Positions 15,826 through 24,656 of a stretch of 64,000 nucleotides of DNA are shown piece by piece. The notes below the pieces were generated by a model. That model did no database searches and was not told the origin of the DNA. It saw nothing but the letters and a program-made list of their open reading frames with translations. The DNA is from Prevotella sp. UBA2725 (GTDB taxonomy: Bacteria; Bacteroidota; Bacteroidia; Bacteroidales; Bacteroidaceae): NCBI GenBank assembly GCA_002353825.1, contig DEKJ01000028.1:91791-155790 (forward strand). The letters run 5' to 3'. Position 1 is the first letter of the stretch; every line of letters starts with the position of its first letter. The position numbers were made by a program, and so were the translations under genes.

Positions 15826-18800
15826 CTATTGAAGTTCAATAAGTTTGACCGCACCATTCAAGCCACTTAACACCGGCTTCCACGATGCATAGTTGGAGCG
15901 CTTATAGTTGAGGTCCACGACATTGATATCTTTCATGATACGCCATTTCACGCCACGGCGGTCATAGTCGGCGATGCGGTTTGCCGGGAGGTTCGTGACC
16001 TCAATGCGTATCTCGTTCTTTCCTTTCTTCAGACTGTCATGACAGTTGAGGACAAAAGGTGCCGCCCATGCACAACCTACGAACTGTCCATTGATATAGA
16101 CGCGGGCCGACTCACGCACGTCACCGAGGTCGATGGCCCAGTGCTTCTGTGTCTCCTCTTTACTCAGATTGAGCGTCGTGGTATACACACCCGTTCCCAT
16201 CGTCACCTTCACGCTGTCATCATCCAAGCCTTCCCACGTACGGGGCTTGTCAAGCGACCAAGTCTTTGTCACCTTCGGAGCACTCGCAGCAAAAGAAAGT
16301 TGCCACGGCGTGTTGATTTCTTTTATAACGGCATCCGCTAAAACATATTGTCTTGGCTGGAGCAGATCAGCGTTCTTGATGGGCTTATTGAAGGTCTCGA
16401 GGATCATCGACTCTCCGCTCTTGAGAGCAACACGTAGCTTGTCACCTTTCCGTTCTGCCGCATAGCGTTCACCATTGAGCGGATTGAACCACATCGCATC
16501 CCGCCATTTGACGGTAAGGTTGACCCATGCATCCACATCGTTCGGTGTGAGGTTGGCGATGAAATAATGATAACCATGGTCATTACTTCGACGGATAGCA
16601 CGCAGATGTAGCTTGGTGCGCATCTCCTCAGCCTCCGCCTTTTGGGCGAGCTCGCTCGGGACGATAGGCTTCATAGGGTCGATGATAGCCCGATAACGTG
16701 TGCCACCTTCCGTGACATACCACTCACCCTCTTTTCTGACCTTTGCCAACTGCCGGTCACTGATGTAGTCGCAGTCATAGCCTAAGGAGTCTATCCTGTT
16801 GATGGCTTTGATAAACTGCGGCGACTTCTCCGAGATATGATGGATGTCAAACTGCATGAGCAACGGGTTGGTGTTGTGTCGCCACATATCCTTGACCGGC
16901 AGGATAACGAGGAAGTCGTTGTCGGGCTTGCCCCATTGCAGGAAGCTCTGGCAACGCTCGATATATTTCATCAGGAACGGAGCGTCGTGCCAGATACTGT
17001 TCGTCGGACTCATATTGATGGATGCATAAAACTGCCATCCGGGCCACGCTACGTTCTTCGGACTATACGGCGTGCCGTGGAAGAACATGTGGTTTACGCC
17101 ACAGGTGAACATCAGGTCGAGGTCCGGTTTCATCTGTGACAATGAGACGCGGAAATGTTCTGTCAGCCATGTGAAGGTCTCACTCGAGGTGAACGGTTTG
17201 CCCATGACATGGGCCGCTGAGGATGCATATTTGAGCATACTCAGGTCGCTGAAGTTCTTTCGCGTGAAGCCCGGGTCCTGCCGCAGTCCTTTGATCCCGA
17301 AGTTGCTGAGTCCGAACCCTTCTATCTCCGGGATGTCCACGGCCCCGTAGAGGTCGAGGAGATTAGCAGGTGAACCATGGGCCTGATTACGAACAATAGC
17401 GCCATGACTATGCGCCCATGCCACCCACTGCTGGGTGAAATTATGATAGAGCATGTCCGACAGCGTCTCGCGATAGTCGCATACGACCTTCGGATCGCCA
17501 TCAACGAGTTTGTCGATACTGTCCATGAGGTTATAGCCGCGCCGCTGCTGAAACGTCTCCAACAGACGGGGGGACCAGTTGGCCCCATAGACCTCATACG
17601 AATCGTTGAAGAACGTATGTGGGTAAGGCGTATTCGTGGCTGCAAAAGCAGAATCGATATGATGGAGATAATGAGCAACAGCGGTAGAGTCGAAATGATC
17701 AATGACCCAGCCCTCACCGCCGGGAGCAGCGCGCTTCACCTTCTGCAGCGTACGACTGATAAAAAGTGCTATGACACGTTTCTTGTTCTTGTCTGCCGTC
17801 TTGAAACTACGGGCGTCAACGAACTTCGCAATCTTCTTTTCTTTAGCCGGCAGGTTAAAGGCTATCTTATGGATATCGGCACGCGCGTTGACGAGTGTGT
17901 CTACAAAGACAGCCTTGCACGCGGCCTCATTGAGCGGCACCCATGGACCGCCGAATGGCCAGCCCGTACCATTGTTGAGGTCCACCTCTATGGAGTCCTC
18001 CTTCGCCACATCTTCCGTATAGCGCAAGGCCTTCATCCATTCGGGAGAGAGATAAGACAGCTCATTCTTCTCATTCCCTTGTATGCCATAGATCGGTGTG
18101 ATCTCTACGGCGCCAATGCCGGCCTGATGCAGTTGGTCGAGGTTCCATTTGAGGTTTGCATCGTCTACCGCTGAGCCGAACCACCACCAACGCACACCCG
18201 CCTTAGCCTCAGCCTTAGGTGTAGGCCACTGCGGCACATAGGTCGACTGATACAACCGATAATATTCCGTTGCACCGAGCAGCCAACAGCCTGTGCCATA
18301 ATCTTCAAAGTCGGGTACCTTGTCGTAAGAAAGCGGTTGACCGGCCGACGGGTCTTTGCCCGTGCCCTGGTTCCAGCCGAGGAAGCCATTGTCGTGGACA
18401 CAGGTCTTCAATGCCGTCCAGGCTTTATCGCAGGCAGCACGATAGGTTGATGCATCGAGGATACCATGATTGATACCCCAACTCATACCATAGAGGAAGA
18501 GCGCTGTGCCCGTCATCTCCGGACCGCCATAGGTCGCCGGAGAAACGAGACTGACATTCCAGAAACCATCCACACGCTGACAAGCCAGCAATGCTTTCGA
18601 CATCTGTAGGAAATCCTTGAGGAAGAACTTATACGTCTTCGACCTCGGATCCAACTGCTCCATGCTTCTCACCAAGGCAGCATAGACCCATCCGTTGCCG
18701 CGGCTCCAATAACAGTTGTTACCATCCTGTTCCTTAAAAGGCGGCACATAGTCCTTGTCGCGCCACCACAGTCCGCGCTCAGCATCCTTTACTTTCCCAT

Positions 18801-19404
18801 TGACATTGAACAAGCCTCCACCACAGGTGTTACGCGACCAGCGGTAGGACTTCACGGCATAGTCGAGATATTTCTTCTCACCCGTGATCTTATACATCTT
18901 CACATAAACGGGCATCGCCATCTGAATGGCATCGATCCACGTCCAGTAGTCGTACCGCCCCGTTGCCATCTGCCTGTCGAGGTTCTCCCTGACATGAGCG
19001 ATCATCCTCTCATTCTTCGTCATCTCGTAACGCTCAAGATAGGTCTGAGCACAGCATTGGTCGTCAGCGTCCGTCGTCTTCACGCCATTGCGTGGCGTCC
19101 ACTGATGGAAGTTGGCCCAACGGTCTACATAGTCGATGTAGCGCTGCTGAGGGTCCAGGCGGTATAACGCCATCAGTCCCTCATAATAGACAGCGCGGGT
19201 CCACAGAGAGCTCGGACGTATCTTCTTGACATTCGTCGGCTGCGTCGGGTCGCTGTACTTCTGCATGAAGTAATCATTCACACGGCGTGCCGTCCCAAGA
19301 ATATTCTCCTGCGCCATTGCAGGAGAAAATTGGAACATTGAAAGAATGAAAAAATGAAAGATTGAAATATTGAGAGAATGAAAAAATGAAAGATTGAGTC
19401 GCAT
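15826..19404 (-). CDS. GH105-GH106 fusion: unsaturated rhamnogalacturonyl hydrolase + alpha-L-rhamnosidase
   Basis: This 1192-residue protein joins two enzymes. Residues about 33-390 match GH105/GH88-type hydrolases, which remove the unsaturated uronic acid left by the PL11 lyases; YWTWIDAIQMAMP holds the likely catalytic Asp. From about 402 (RWWWFGSAVDDANLKWNL, AGIGAVEITP) to the end it matches GH106 alpha-L-rhamnosidases, with a C-terminal beta-sandwich. Fusing the two would let one protein remove both sugars of the rhamnogalacturonan-I repeat from the same end. The signal peptide (to about residue 32, SPAMAQ) is encoded almost entirely by an 8-nt tandem array. A shorter start at the in-frame Met 23 is possible. 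The CE12 gene is 28 bp upstream. Confidence 0.88.
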   Translation of the reverse strand: MRLNLSFFHSLNISIFHFFILSMFQFSPAMAQENILGTARRVNDYFMQKYSDPTQPTNVKKIRPSSLWTRAVYYEGLMALYRLDPQQRYIDYVDRWANFHQWTPRNGVKTTDADDQCCAQTYLERYEMTKNERMIAHVRENLDRQMATGRYDYWTWIDAIQMAMPVYVKMYKITGEKKYLDYAVKSYRWSRNTCGGGLFNVNGKVKDAERGLWWRDKDYVPPFKEQDGNNCYWSRGNGWVYAALVRSMEQLDPRSKTYKFFLKDFLQMSKALLACQRVDGFWNVSLVSPATYGGPEMTGTALFLYGMSWGINHGILDASTYRAACDKAWTALKTCVHDNGFLGWNQGTGKDPSAGQPLSYDKVPDFEDYGTGCWLLGATEYYRLYQSTYVPQWPTPKAEAKAGVRWWWFGSAVDDANLKWNLDQLHQAGIGAVEITPIYGIQGNEKNELSYLSPEWMKALRYTEDVAKEDSIEVDLNNGTGWPFGGPWVPLNEAACKAVFVDTLVNARADIHKIAFNLPAKEKKIAKFVDARSFKTADKNKKRVIALFISRTLQKVKRAAPGGEGWVIDHFDSTAVAHYLHHIDSAFAATNTPYPHTFFNDSYEVYGANWSPRLLETFQQRRGYNLMDSIDKLVDGDPKVVCDYRETLSDMLYHNFTQQWVAWAHSHGAIVRNQAHGSPANLLDLYGAVDIPEIEGFGLSNFGIKGLRQDPGFTRKNFSDLSMLKYASSAAHVMGKPFTSSETFTWLTEHFRVSLSQMKPDLDLMFTCGVNHMFFHGTPYSPKNVAWPGWQFYASINMSPTNSIWHDAPFLMKYIERCQSFLQWGKPDNDFLVILPVKDMWRHNTNPLLMQFDIHHISEKSPQFIKAINRIDSLGYDCDYISDRQLAKVRKEGEWYVTEGGTRYRAIIDPMKPIVPSELAQKAEAEEMRTKLHLRAIRRSNDHGYHYFIANLTPNDVDAWVNLTVKWRDAMWFNPLNGERYAAERKGDKLRVALKSGESMILETFNKPIKNADLLQPRQYVLADAVIKEINTPWQLSFAASAPKVTKTWSLDKPRTWEGLDDDSVKVTMGTGVYTTTLNLSKEETQKHWAIDLGDVRESARVYINGQFVGCAWAAPFVLNCHDSLKKGKNEIRIEVTNLPANRIADYDRRGVKWRIMKDINVVDLNYKRSNYASWKPVLSGLNGAVKLIELQ
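19326..19397 (-). repeat. Octanucleotide array inside a signal-peptide coding region
   Basis: Nine consecutive 8-nt units on the coding strand follow TCAWTNTT (TCAATCTT, TCATTTTT, TCATTCTC, TCAATATT, then again with small changes). A 23-bp segment is repeated perfectly at 19343-19365 and 19375-19397. The array encodes residues about 3-26 of the GH105-GH106 protein. Confidence 0.9.
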
Positions 19405-19432
19405 ACGGGTTCGTTTAAACGTTTATTATCAA

Positions 19433-20674
19433 TCAGTTTCCATCCGGCTTACGCGTGTCGACCAGCGATGACTGATACCATTTGTAGGTCTTGAAGTCGT
19501 CGGGCTTAGCCGGATCATAATCCTTCCAGTTGGCACGCAGGTCTTTGATGATAGGTAGACCGAGTTGCTTCATGCCCATGACGACCATCTTCGCCACTTC
19601 GTAAGCGCCGTAAGGGTTGAAGTGAGTGTTGTCGGCCAGTGCCTTCGTCTGATAAGGGAATGTTCCCGCAGGATAATGCACAAGCGCTTTGGTACTGTTC
19701 TCATAACCCAACGTCTCAAAGAACGTACGGGTCATGTTGTGAAGTTCTATCACCGGCACGTGCTCGCGCTTGGCTACGGCGCGCATGGCATCAGGATAAT
19801 CACCGTGAGTCTCTAAAATCTTCGTCTTTGTCTTATCAAAGAAGCGGCGTTGCGTCGGGGTAACAAAGACGATGTGTCCGCCTTTCGCCCGCACGAGGTC
19901 GATATATTTCTTTAGATTAAAGGAGAAGTTGTACCATGCGCCTGCACCGGGCCCTTTCTCTTTCTGGTCGTTGTGACCAAACTCACAGAAGACATAGTCA
20001 CCTTTCTTCATCATCGACAGAATCTTGTCGAGACGATTCTGAGCTAAGAAGGAACCTGCCGTCAATCCGCTCTCGGCGATATTACCGATAGCGATCTTGT
20101 CATTGAACCATACCGGCACCATCTGTCCCCAGCTTGTGTAAGGCTCCTTCGGCTGGTCCACGACGGTACTATTGCCGCAGAGCCATACCGTCGTTGCCGT
20201 GGTATCGGGCTCGATATGAATCTTCTCGACAGCAGGAGCCGAACCAGTGAACTCCAGCGTGAGCTTGTCGTCCCAGTTGAGACTACCCTGCTCGTCCGCC
20301 TTCAGTTTGACCGACTCTTTGTCATTAATCTTTGCCGAATGCTTGTTGACGACAAACGACACCGTGGTGGGTTTGTTTTTCTTCGTCACTGTCTCGTCAA
20401 TGAACAACCGGCGGGACTCAGCCCGCACTACAGTGGCAGCCGCCCGCTTCTTCGAGCCCAGCGTCACCGTGACCTTATAGTTGCCGTCCGGCACCTTCAC
20501 ACTGTAATAGAACGGCTTCACGGCTTTACCGTCACAAGATGTTTGCAGGTCATAACCTGCTCCATTCGTGTCACTATATGCGGTCTGCTTCTTCAACATG
20601 TTGATGTCGAAGGTCTGCGCCGACAATGTGGCGGCACAGGCAAGGAAAAATAATCCTGATAATATACGTTTCAT
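19433..20674 (-). CDS. Rhamnogalacturonan acetylesterase (CE12, SGNH hydrolase)
   Basis: The enzyme removes acetyl groups from the rhamnogalacturonan backbone so that lyases and hydrolases can act. The 413-residue secreted protein (signal to about TLSAQ) has a beta-rich N-terminal region of about 130 residues, probably galactose-binding-like, before the esterase domain. SGNH blocks are visible: the serine in LCGNSTVVDQ, then ESGLTAGSF, FGHNDQK and the C-terminal DNTHFNPYGAYEVAK with the Asp/His pair. It sits between the double CE12 gene and the GH105-GH106 gene in one operon. Confidence 0.92.
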   Translation of the reverse strand: MKRILSGLFFLACAATLSAQTFDINMLKKQTAYSDTNGAGYDLQTSCDGKAVKPFYYSVKVPDGNYKVTVTLGSKKRAAATVVRAESRRLFIDETVTKKNKPTTVSFVVNKHSAKINDKESVKLKADEQGSLNWDDKLTLEFTGSAPAVEKIHIEPDTTATTVWLCGNSTVVDQPKEPYTSWGQMVPVWFNDKIAIGNIAESGLTAGSFLAQNRLDKILSMMKKGDYVFCEFGHNDQKEKGPGAGAWYNFSFNLKKYIDLVRAKGGHIVFVTPTQRRFFDKTKTKILETHGDYPDAMRAVAKREHVPVIELHNMTRTFFETLGYENSTKALVHYPAGTFPYQTKALADNTHFNPYGAYEVAKMVVMGMKQLGLPIIKDLRANWKDYDPAKPDDFKTYKWYQSSLVDTRKPDGN

Positions 20675-20704
20675 GCTAATCCTTATTTTCTACGTAGGGG
20701 CGGA

Positions 20705-20738
20705 TAACTCCTAACTCCTATCTCCTAACTCCTAACTA
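20705..20738 (-). repeat. Heptanucleotide array at the stop codon of the double CE12 gene
   Basis: On the coding strand, units GTTAGGA and GATAGGA start at the TAG stop (20738-20736) and fill most of the spacer before the next CE12 gene. Orientation relative to the upstream gene is the same as at 10997 and 58424. Confidence 0.85.
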
Positions 20739-22373
20739 TTTTAGGTACTCTGCCAGCGGGCTCTTGATCTCTTTCAGGCCCACAGCGAGGTTCTTGGCAT
20801 TGAGCTGAGCACCTTTGAGCGAGTTGTGAGTATGATCGTGATTGTAGTAAGCCGAAGCCTTCTCCTTACTGCCACAATGTTTGTCGAGCCAGTCGGCCGT
20901 GATGTTATGAAGATCGACGAACTCACAGCCCGTCTCTTTTGCCACCTCGCGGTACCACTTGCCATAAGTGTCGTTGCGACGCTCGATCTTCCCGTCTTTC
21001 CACTCATTGCGTGGTGTCAGCGAGACGATGATTGGTGTGGCGCCTTTCTCACGGGCATCATCAATAAACTTCTTCAGATACCAGCCGAAGCTATAAACAA
21101 GCTCATAGGTACCTTTCGACTTGCTCTTATAGACATGGCACGTATCGGAAGCACCGGGTATCTCACCGCGCTCCTTGTCAGTATCAATACCTCCAATGTC
21201 GTTGTGTCCAAACTGTATCAGCACATAGTCACCGGGCTGCAACGAGTTGTACACACGCTCCCAGCGGCCTTCATCGAGATAGGTTCTGAGAGAGCGGCCT
21301 GCCTGAGCCGCATTGTAACAAGTGATCTTCTTCGGGTTGAAGACCGTATAAGCCTGTGAGCCCAAGCCCCACATACCATTCTTGTCTTTGTCCATATTCT
21401 TCACGGTAGAATCGCCCGTGAACCATACCACCGGCTTGCCTTTCTCCCGTTTCACGGGATAGGTAGGCAGCTCGAGGTTCGTCATCATCGCCTGTAGCGG
21501 CTTGAGAGCGGGGTTCTCACTGGCTGCGATACCCTCGGCGGCCGAGCGCGCGTTCATCTCCGCACCGAAGCGCGAGGAGTGGATATGATCCATATAGAAA
21601 TGGTATTTCTCCTTCCATTTGCTGTATGAGTCGAGCTTTCGTCCACTGATATCATTGAGGTCGATGAACGGCACACCCATCTCAGCAGCCACAGCCTCGA
21701 GCCACTGTGTGTGAATCTTCCTGACGATCTTTCCCGTCTTCGGGTCATAGTCGTCGCGCGGCGTGAGCGACATCAGGATAGGATGGGCGCCCTTGGCCCA
21801 GCAGTCGCGGATATACTTGCGCATATATTCGCCATAGGTATAGACCGTCTCTTTGACGCCCGTCTCCTTGATCGTCACGTTGAGCGAGTCGAGTCCCACA
21901 CCGGGTATCGATGCGCGGGCACGTCCACTGTCATAAGGACCATTGTCGTTATGACCGATAGAGATGATGACCCAGTCGCCCGGCTTCAATGCCTCACGGA
22001 TAGCTGGCCATAGTTTATTGTAGAACGTGCGGCTCGACATGCCGCCAAGGGCCTGGTTCTCCACCGTTATCTTGTTCGGATCCCAGTAGAGATGCTCAAA
22101 GTAGCCCCATCCCCACTGACCATTGTTGCCATTGCCGAGCGTACCATTGCGCATAGTGGAATTGCCCACGAGAAACAGTACAGGGTTGTTGCCATGACGG
22201 CTCGTACCCGGCTGGATACGGGCCATCATCGCCTTATTGATACTGTCTGGCGTATTGTCAATTACATGATTGACATCCTCCGGGGCTGCCGGGACATTGT
22301 TCTGTGCCATCACTGTTCCACAGGTCATGGAACAGAGGAACAATGAAAGAACTGTCTTATTTATTGTCTTCAT
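20736..22373 (-). CDS. Tandem-domain CE12 rhamnogalacturonan acetylesterase
   Basis: The 545-residue secreted protein (signal ending near GTVMAQ) contains two complete SGNH esterase domains. Domain 1 (about 60-290) has VGNSTMRNG, NQALGGMSSRTF, SIGHNDNG and YMDHIHSSRFGAEM. Domain 2 (about 310-540) has TGDSTVKNM, NAAQAGRSLRTY, QFGHNDIGG and HDHTHNSLKGAQL. All catalytic Ser, Gly, Asn and Asp/His residues appear intact in both halves, so both may be active. They may act on different acetyl positions, which is inference. It is the second gene of the PL11 operon, with a 41-bp gap filled by a repeat. Confidence 0.9.
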   Translation of the reverse strand: MKTINKTVLSLFLCSMTCGTVMAQNNVPAAPEDVNHVIDNTPDSINKAMMARIQPGTSRHGNNPVLFLVGNSTMRNGTLGNGNNGQWGWGYFEHLYWDPNKITVENQALGGMSSRTFYNKLWPAIREALKPGDWVIISIGHNDNGPYDSGRARASIPGVGLDSLNVTIKETGVKETVYTYGEYMRKYIRDCWAKGAHPILMSLTPRDDYDPKTGKIVRKIHTQWLEAVAAEMGVPFIDLNDISGRKLDSYSKWKEKYHFYMDHIHSSRFGAEMNARSAAEGIAASENPALKPLQAMMTNLELPTYPVKREKGKPVVWFTGDSTVKNMDKDKNGMWGLGSQAYTVFNPKKITCYNAAQAGRSLRTYLDEGRWERVYNSLQPGDYVLIQFGHNDIGGIDTDKERGEIPGASDTCHVYKSKSKGTYELVYSFGWYLKKFIDDAREKGATPIIVSLTPRNEWKDGKIERRNDTYGKWYREVAKETGCEFVDLHNITADWLDKHCGSKEKASAYYNHDHTHNSLKGAQLNAKNLAVGLKEIKSPLAEYLK

Positions 22374-22382
22374 CTTATGTTA

Positions 22383-22424
22383 ATTACCAATTACTAATTA
22401 CAAATTACTAATTATTAATTATTA
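22383..22424 (-). repeat. Heptanucleotide array, six units, at the PL11 stop codon
   Basis: Plus-strand units AATTACC, AATTACT, AATTACA, AATTACT, AATTATT, AATTATT are exactly in 7-nt register. On the coding strand the array begins in the last codons (Asn-Asn-stop) of the PL11 gene and fills the spacer. Confidence 0.85.
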
Positions 22425-24490
22425 TATGGCGGCTGGTTGTATGCCACATTCTGCCAGGCGATACCCATGCGGTACATATGGTCTTGCAGCAGTGTTACCA
22501 TTCGGTGCGTAGTAGGTATCTGCGACATATAGATGTAAAGAACCGACGGGTCGTTGGCATCGCGATAGATAAGTTCCTCGCGCCAGTCACCGAAGAGGTC
22601 ACACTGCAGACAAGGATTGCTTTTCGTCCAGTTGTTCGACGCCGGGTTGCCATAGCCATGAAAAGACACTGACGGCCGCATGAAACCATATACCCTTCCA
22701 TTGCCGCGCCTGTGCCGTCCTTCCCTGGTGATTCCCGACATGTAAGGAGAGCTCTCGTCTTTGATCTCTCCCCATATCCCTAAGGTGCGTCTGCCTTCGG
22801 GTGTCCATTTCTGTATGTTCACGCCGTCCTGCAACTCGTCTTGCAGGTCTCCGTCCCAATAGATGCGGAAGTTCATCGATGCGCGTGCCTCCGACACGAC
22901 ATTGCCATTGGCGGCACTGCGGATAGCAGGATCACAGGCGCTCCAAAAATAATAAGCCTTTGTTGCAGAGTCGACTTGTGCAGTGAGTCCTCGTCCGTTG
23001 TCATCATCATTGTCAGCGCCCTTGAGAAGGATCTCACCTGTCCTTGCATCGTGTACATCCCAGGAGTCGGTATGATGATTCTCATGAATATCAAAGACCT
23101 CCAAGCCAGGCCGCGATGGGTCAAGATCAGCGAGATGCACGGCATCGCCATGCCCATAACCCGTGGCATAAAGCAACCGGCCGTCGTCGTCGAGCGCTGC
23201 CGAGCCCCAGATAATCTCGTCACGTCCGTCGCCATCGACATCGCCCACGGCGAGGTTGTGGTTGCCATTGCCGAAGAGCGTAGCACTGCCGCGTCCACTT
23301 GTCGGAGGTGCTGCAGTATAAGTTGTCTTATGACCAGTAGCATCCGTAACACTGTAAGTCTTCTCGTTCCACGACTCATGCAGCCACTTCGTGTGTATCT
23401 CTTTGCCATCGAAGGACACAGCCCAGCCAAAAGCATAAGTATAGTATCCTCGGAAGAAGACGGCATCGGGATTTCTGTCCACTCCGTCGAGATAAGCTAC
23501 GCAAGCGAGATAACGCTCGCCGCGGTTGCCATGCTGTCCATTATCTATCAATTTCTTCCCTGTTGCAGGCACGTTCCAGTCAAGATGTCCATAAGCTGCA
23601 CCGCCAATCATACCATCGCGGTTCGGCTCGTAGAAGACAGTATGGATGGCATGTCCGTCAAGGCCACTGAACACCGTGAGATACTCCTGTCCGCCACAGA
23701 CACGTCCGCGCTCATTGCGCCAGTCCTTGGTGTTGTCCACCGAACAAATAGCAGAGTCCGTCGCTGCCTGAGAGACGAAAGCGCCCTTACCGTCAAGCGT
23801 TCCCGGCGCCGTCTTGCACATCATCTCTGCCCGTCCGTCACCATCGAAGTCTGCAACCATAAACTGTGTATAGTGTGCTCCGGCCCGGATGTTCTTGCCT
23901 AGGTCAATGGTCCACAGACACCTCGGATTGTTTTGCGGATTCTCCATATCGAGCTTATAACACGAGATAAAAACGTTACCCGTGTAACCGTCTCCAGAGT
24001 TGTCACGCTCGTTTGTCGGCGACCATTTGAGGAAAAGTTCATACTGACCGTCACCGTCCACATCTCCGATGGAACAGTCGTTAGCAGTATAGGACCACGA
24101 TCCCTTGTCACAGTCAACAGAAGGTGGCGGCGTCACATGAAGCATGAGATAAGGCTGCGCCCAAGGAAGGACTACTTTACTTTTAGAGGCATCTGCATCG
24201 CTGACAACCTGCCAACGAGATGTCGGTGTGCCTTCAACTTCCAGCGATGTCGCCCCCGTTATATTGCGCTTATACACTTTTCCATCCTTAAGAAGCGTGA
24301 ACGATGCATCATGGGGATCGCTTTTAAGCAACCGCCAGGATGCGAAATATTGTCCATCCTTCTGACCTTGGGCAACGACAAGACCACGATCGGGCCGCTC
24401 GTTCTGAGCCTGGGCCGGTGGGCATGACAGCATGAAGGCTGACAAGCATAGCAGGATGATGACAAAAAGTGTCAGAATGTTTCTTCTCAT
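22415..24490 (-). CDS. Rhamnogalacturonan lyase, PL11 family
   Basis: This secreted endo- or exo-lyase cleaves the rhamnose-galacturonic acid backbone by beta-elimination. The 691-residue protein shows the PL11 start ERPDRGLVVAQ and SWRLLKSDP, several Ca-binding DxDxDG loops (DVDGDGQYE, DFDGDGRAE, DVDGDGRDE) and the C-terminal LFGDWREELI and MGIAWQNVAYNQPP, all typical of YesW/YesX-like enzymes. I start it at 24490 (MRRNILTLF), because a signal peptide begins there and the -7 element at 24514-24521 lies upstream. A frame extension to 24535 would overlap the promoter. It is the first gene of the five-gene operon and is divergent from the HTCS regulator. Confidence 0.94.
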   Translation of the reverse strand: MRRNILTLFVIILLCLSAFMLSCPPAQAQNERPDRGLVVAQGQKDGQYFASWRLLKSDPHDASFTLLKDGKVYKRNITGATSLEVEGTPTSRWQVVSDADASKSKVVLPWAQPYLMLHVTPPPSVDCDKGSWSYTANDCSIGDVDGDGQYELFLKWSPTNERDNSGDGYTGNVFISCYKLDMENPQNNPRCLWTIDLGKNIRAGAHYTQFMVADFDGDGRAEMMCKTAPGTLDGKGAFVSQAATDSAICSVDNTKDWRNERGRVCGGQEYLTVFSGLDGHAIHTVFYEPNRDGMIGGAAYGHLDWNVPATGKKLIDNGQHGNRGERYLACVAYLDGVDRNPDAVFFRGYYTYAFGWAVSFDGKEIHTKWLHESWNEKTYSVTDATGHKTTYTAAPPTSGRGSATLFGNGNHNLAVGDVDGDGRDEIIWGSAALDDDGRLLYATGYGHGDAVHLADLDPSRPGLEVFDIHENHHTDSWDVHDARTGEILLKGADNDDDNGRGLTAQVDSATKAYYFWSACDPAIRSAANGNVVSEARASMNFRIYWDGDLQDELQDGVNIQKWTPEGRRTLGIWGEIKDESSPYMSGITREGRHRRGNGRVYGFMRPSVSFHGYGNPASNNWTKSNPCLQCDLFGDWREELIYRDANDPSVLYIYMSQIPTTHRMVTLLQDHMYRMGIAWQNVAYNQPPYNN

Positions 24491-24513
24491 CTTTAGTTTC
24501 AAGATTACATGCG

Positions 24514-24521
24514 CAAATTTA
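24514..24521 (-). promoter_or_regulatory. -7 element of the PL11 operon
   Basis: On the minus strand TAAATTTG matches TAnnTTTG, 24 bp upstream of the start codon at 24490. No clear -33 TTTG was found, as expected if the HTCS regulator activates this promoter. Confidence 0.5.
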
Positions 24522-24543
24522 ACAACTTCAACCATGCCTTATT

Positions 24544-24606
24544 GACACTTTTTGTTCATAAACTTGCAATATTATTCTTTTTATTATGCAGATATCGGTA
24601 ACTTTG
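24544..24606 (+). promoter_or_regulatory. Promoter and conserved upstream block of the first HTCS gene
   Basis: TAACTTTG (24599-24606) is a -7 element. The block before it (24544-24585, starting GACACTTTTTG and containing TCATAAACTTGCA and TTATTCTTTTTAT) is almost identical to 52975-53014 before the second HTCS copy. This is either residue of duplication or a shared regulatory site. Confidence 0.6.
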
Positions 24607-24656
24607 CATGAACACGCCTAAAACGTGCTATTTATTTTAAAGAAACAAACAGCGAC

